Below, piece after piece: positions 7,408 to 8,842 of a stretch of DNA of 8,842 bases. Each line of letters opens with the position of its first letter. The stretch's first letter is position 1. The notes under the pieces are model-generated. The model searched no databases and was not told the DNA's origin. It was given only the letters and a program-made list of their open reading frames with translations. Source of the DNA: Geminicoccaceae bacterium. Its GTDB lineage: Bacteria; Pseudomonadota; Alphaproteobacteria; Geminicoccales; Geminicoccaceae. The position numbers and the translations under genes were made by a program. Where the stretch lies: the NCBI GenBank assembly GCA_020446285.1, contig JAGREZ010000219.1, positions 1-8,842 on the forward strand. Direction: 5' to 3'.

Positions 7408-7454
7408 GTCACAATTTCAGCGCATTGGTAGGTATCGCTTTCCGTTACAATTTC
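7408..7454 (+). promoter_or_regulatory. Candidate promoter and direct repeat upstream of the SGNH hydrolase gene
   Basis: The 147-bp spacer after phnY is more AT-rich than its flanks. It holds an 11-bp direct repeat with one mismatch, GTCACAATTTC (7408-7418) and GTTACAATTTC (7444-7454), 36 bp apart. The second copy contains TACAAT (7446-7451), a good -10 box. The best -35 candidates are CATTGG with a 17-bp spacer or TTGGTA with a 15-bp spacer, both weak. This suggests that the downstream gene has its own promoter. It is motif matching only. Confidence 0.3.
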
Positions 7455-7539
7455 CATTAGGTTGATCACCGGATCCGAAGATGACGTTCGCGTATGGGCG
7501 GTAAAAGGCAACGCGACGAACGCAGGGGGTAGATCGACG

Positions 7540-8709
7540 ATGACCGGAAGCGGCATGCGTATTCTGGTGGCATCCGTCCTGCTGGCAGGGATGACGGCAG
7601 CGAAGAAGGCCGAGGCATTTCAGGTCTACGATTCGATCTGGGTTCTCGGTGACAGCCTGAGCGATGACGGCAATCTTTTCAGGAACTGCACGGGCGGCAC
7701 CGAACCGCCGGCCGATCTGGGTTATCGGGAAGGGCGCTTTTCCGATGGCGAACTCTGGGTCGAGCATCTCGCCGCCAATTCCGGGCTCGATACCGGCGAT
7801 GCGGATGAATATGTCAACTTCGCCTATGGCGGGGCCTATGCCAGTCTCTTCAATCGCGGCATCCCGGTCGACAATTCCGAGCCCGTCACCTGCAGCGGCG
7901 AGACCGGCGTGCTGGCGCAGGCGGCCGAGGCCTCGGTGAGCGGGATCGGCAAGGAGGGGCTGGTGACGCTCCTTGTCGGCGCCAACGACTATTTCGCCTG
8001 GCTGCAGGCGGGCGACCCGTCGATCAGGGCTCCCATGCGCTGCATGGAGGAGGGGATTTCGCCGTTCGACGAGGATGGCGATGTCTCACCGGCGCAGGTC
8101 GCTGCCTGCACGGCGCTTGTCGTCGGCGACATCGCCGATGCCATCTCGCAGATCCATGCCGGCGGTGTGCGCCATTTCATCGTCGGCAACCTGCCGCATC
8201 TCGGTGACACACCCGGTGGCCGGGGGCAGGGCGAGGCGGCGGCGAGCCTGCTCAACGGCATCACCGACGCGCACAATGCAGCGCTCGCGGTCGCGGTCGA
8301 GGAGCTTCGTTCCCGTCTCGACGATGTACGGATCACGCTGCTCGATCTCTCCACCCTGTTTACCGCATTGCTCGAAAATCCGGACGATTACGGCTTCGTC
8401 AACACCACGGTTCCGTGTCTCGCTCCCGGTTCCGCTGGCGGCAGGGTGGCCACCGGCGCCTGTGTGGAAGGCAGTTCGAACGGCACGCTGTTCTTCGATT
8501 CCATTCACCCGACCGCCCGCGCGCATGAACTGACCGCGGTCTACGCCGCCGGAACGCTTGCCGCCGATGCGGTTCTCTCGGGATTCATCAGGGACCGTCA
8601 GAGCGAGATCAACAGGTTCGCCCTGCGGATCCTCGGCTCCTATGTCAGACTGGGCGGCCTGCCGCTGCACCTGCTGCTGCGCCGCTGGGGCTTCGAGCGC
8701 AAGGGGTAG
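7540..8709 (+). CDS. Exported SGNH/GDSL-family esterase or lipase
   Basis: This is a secreted or periplasmic serine hydrolase of the SGNH (GDSL) superfamily, of the type annotated as phospholipase/lecithinase/hemolysin. From ATG 7540 it is 389 residues. A signal peptide covers about residues 1-26 (MRILVASVLLAGM core, probable cleavage after AEA). Block I is VLGDSLSDDGN with nucleophile S39. FAYGGAYAS near 95-102 supplies the oxyanion glycine, GANDYF supplies N149, and FFDSIHPTARAHE supplies D320 and H323. All four SGNH residues are present. Six cysteines in the mature part could form disulfides. There is no autotransporter barrel; instead a short basic-hydrophobic tail (about 350-389) follows the last block. 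An AGGGGG lies 10 nt before the start; the frame is open upstream to 7462, but that would bury the signal peptide. It is co-oriented with phnWAY, 147 bp downstream. The substrate is unknown. Confidence 0.88.
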   Translation: MTGSGMRILVASVLLAGMTAAKKAEAFQVYDSIWVLGDSLSDDGNLFRNCTGGTEPPADLGYREGRFSDGELWVEHLAANSGLDTGDADEYVNFAYGGAYASLFNRGIPVDNSEPVTCSGETGVLAQAAEASVSGIGKEGLVTLLVGANDYFAWLQAGDPSIRAPMRCMEEGISPFDEDGDVSPAQVAACTALVVGDIADAISQIHAGGVRHFIVGNLPHLGDTPGGRGQGEAAASLLNGITDAHNAALAVAVEELRSRLDDVRITLLDLSTLFTALLENPDDYGFVNTTVPCLAPGSAGGRVATGACVEGSSNGTLFFDSIHPTARAHELTAVYAAGTLAADAVLSGFIRDRQSEINRFALRILGSYVRLGGLPLHLLLRRWGFERKG

Positions 8710-8730
8710 CCCCCGGCCCGCGCGACCGCC

Positions 8731-8842
8731 TGCAAGGGTAAACTCCGGAGGAGCGTAAGCTCCGACTAGCGACCGACCGGGAGCGCAGCCTGCGTGGCGC
8801 CTGAACGCAGGGGCAAGCTCCGGAGGAGCGTAAGCTCCGACT
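8731..8842. repeat. Two copies of a structured 37-bp repeat with a 75-bp period
   Basis: Bases 8731-8767 and 8806-8842 match at 33 of 37 positions, the last 25 identical. Each copy contains GGAGC-GTAA-GCTCC, a perfect 5-bp stem with a GTAA loop. Copy 2 also contains GCTCC-GGA-GGAGC, which shares the middle arm, so the two hairpins exclude each other; copy 1 has the weaker CTCC-GGA version because of a base change. Between the copies is a third stem, CCTGCGT (8789-8795) pairing with ACGCAGG (8805-8811). All three plus-strand frames are stopped, so it does not look coding. No T-run follows, so it is not a standard terminator. The second copy ends at the window edge, so the array may continue. 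It could be a REP-like intergenic repeat family. Confidence 0.6.

Noticed and set aside
8751..8765. The GGAGC-GTAA-GCTCC hairpin as an intrinsic terminator for the SGNH gene
   Set aside because: The stem is only 5 bp and is not followed by a T-run.
8710..8842. A minus-strand reading frame open through the repeats, encoding a repeated SRSLRSSG-like peptide
   Set aside because: It has no visible start or RBS in the window and its openness is easily explained by GC content; the conserved feature is the hairpin, not the codons.
8731..8842. A CRISPR array
   Set aside because: There are only two imperfect copies, the spacer is itself palindromic, and no cas gene is nearby.

Overview
This is a GC-rich window of bacterial chromosome, most likely from an alphaproteobacterium. 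The reasons are the lepB-rnc-era gene order, the high-GC codon use, and a phosphonate cassette in the phnW-phnA-phnY order known from Sinorhizobium meliloti. The genus cannot be fixed from the sequence alone. Every gene is intact; I see no frameshifted or truncated gene and no insertion sequence, tRNA, rRNA or CRISPR array.

Layout. Bases 2-2368 (minus strand) are a tightly packed housekeeping operon: lepB (signal peptidase I), rnc (RNase III) and era (ribosome-assembly GTPase), with a 1-nt gap between the first two and an ATGA overlap between the last two. Bases 2369-2578 are a short noncoding spacer with a candidate lepB promoter and inverted repeats. Bases 2579-3451 (minus) encode a LysR-type regulator. 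Bases 3452-3550 are the divergent control region, with two overlapping palindromes and a duplicated leader segment. Bases 3551-7392 (plus) are an operon of phnW, phnA and phnY. Bases 7393-7539 are a spacer with a candidate promoter. Bases 7540-8709 (plus) encode an exported SGNH/GDSL-family esterase or lipase. Bases 8710-8842 are noncoding and carry two copies of a structured repeat with a 75-bp period, the second ending exactly at the window edge.

How the genes work together. PhnW moves the amino group of 2-aminoethylphosphonate (AEP) to pyruvate, giving phosphonoacetaldehyde and alanine. PhnY oxidises the aldehyde to phosphonoacetate with an NAD-type cofactor. PhnA cleaves the C-P bond of phosphonoacetate to acetate and phosphate. 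The window therefore holds the whole oxidative branch of AEP mineralisation, probably switched on by the divergent LysR protein. No AEP transporter is present. The exported SGNH hydrolase is co-oriented but separately spaced; a link to phosphonate supply is only a hypothesis.

The pathway itself is known. The least explained parts are the 75-bp structured repeat at the right edge, the palindromes between the LysR gene and phnW, and the neighbouring secreted hydrolase.
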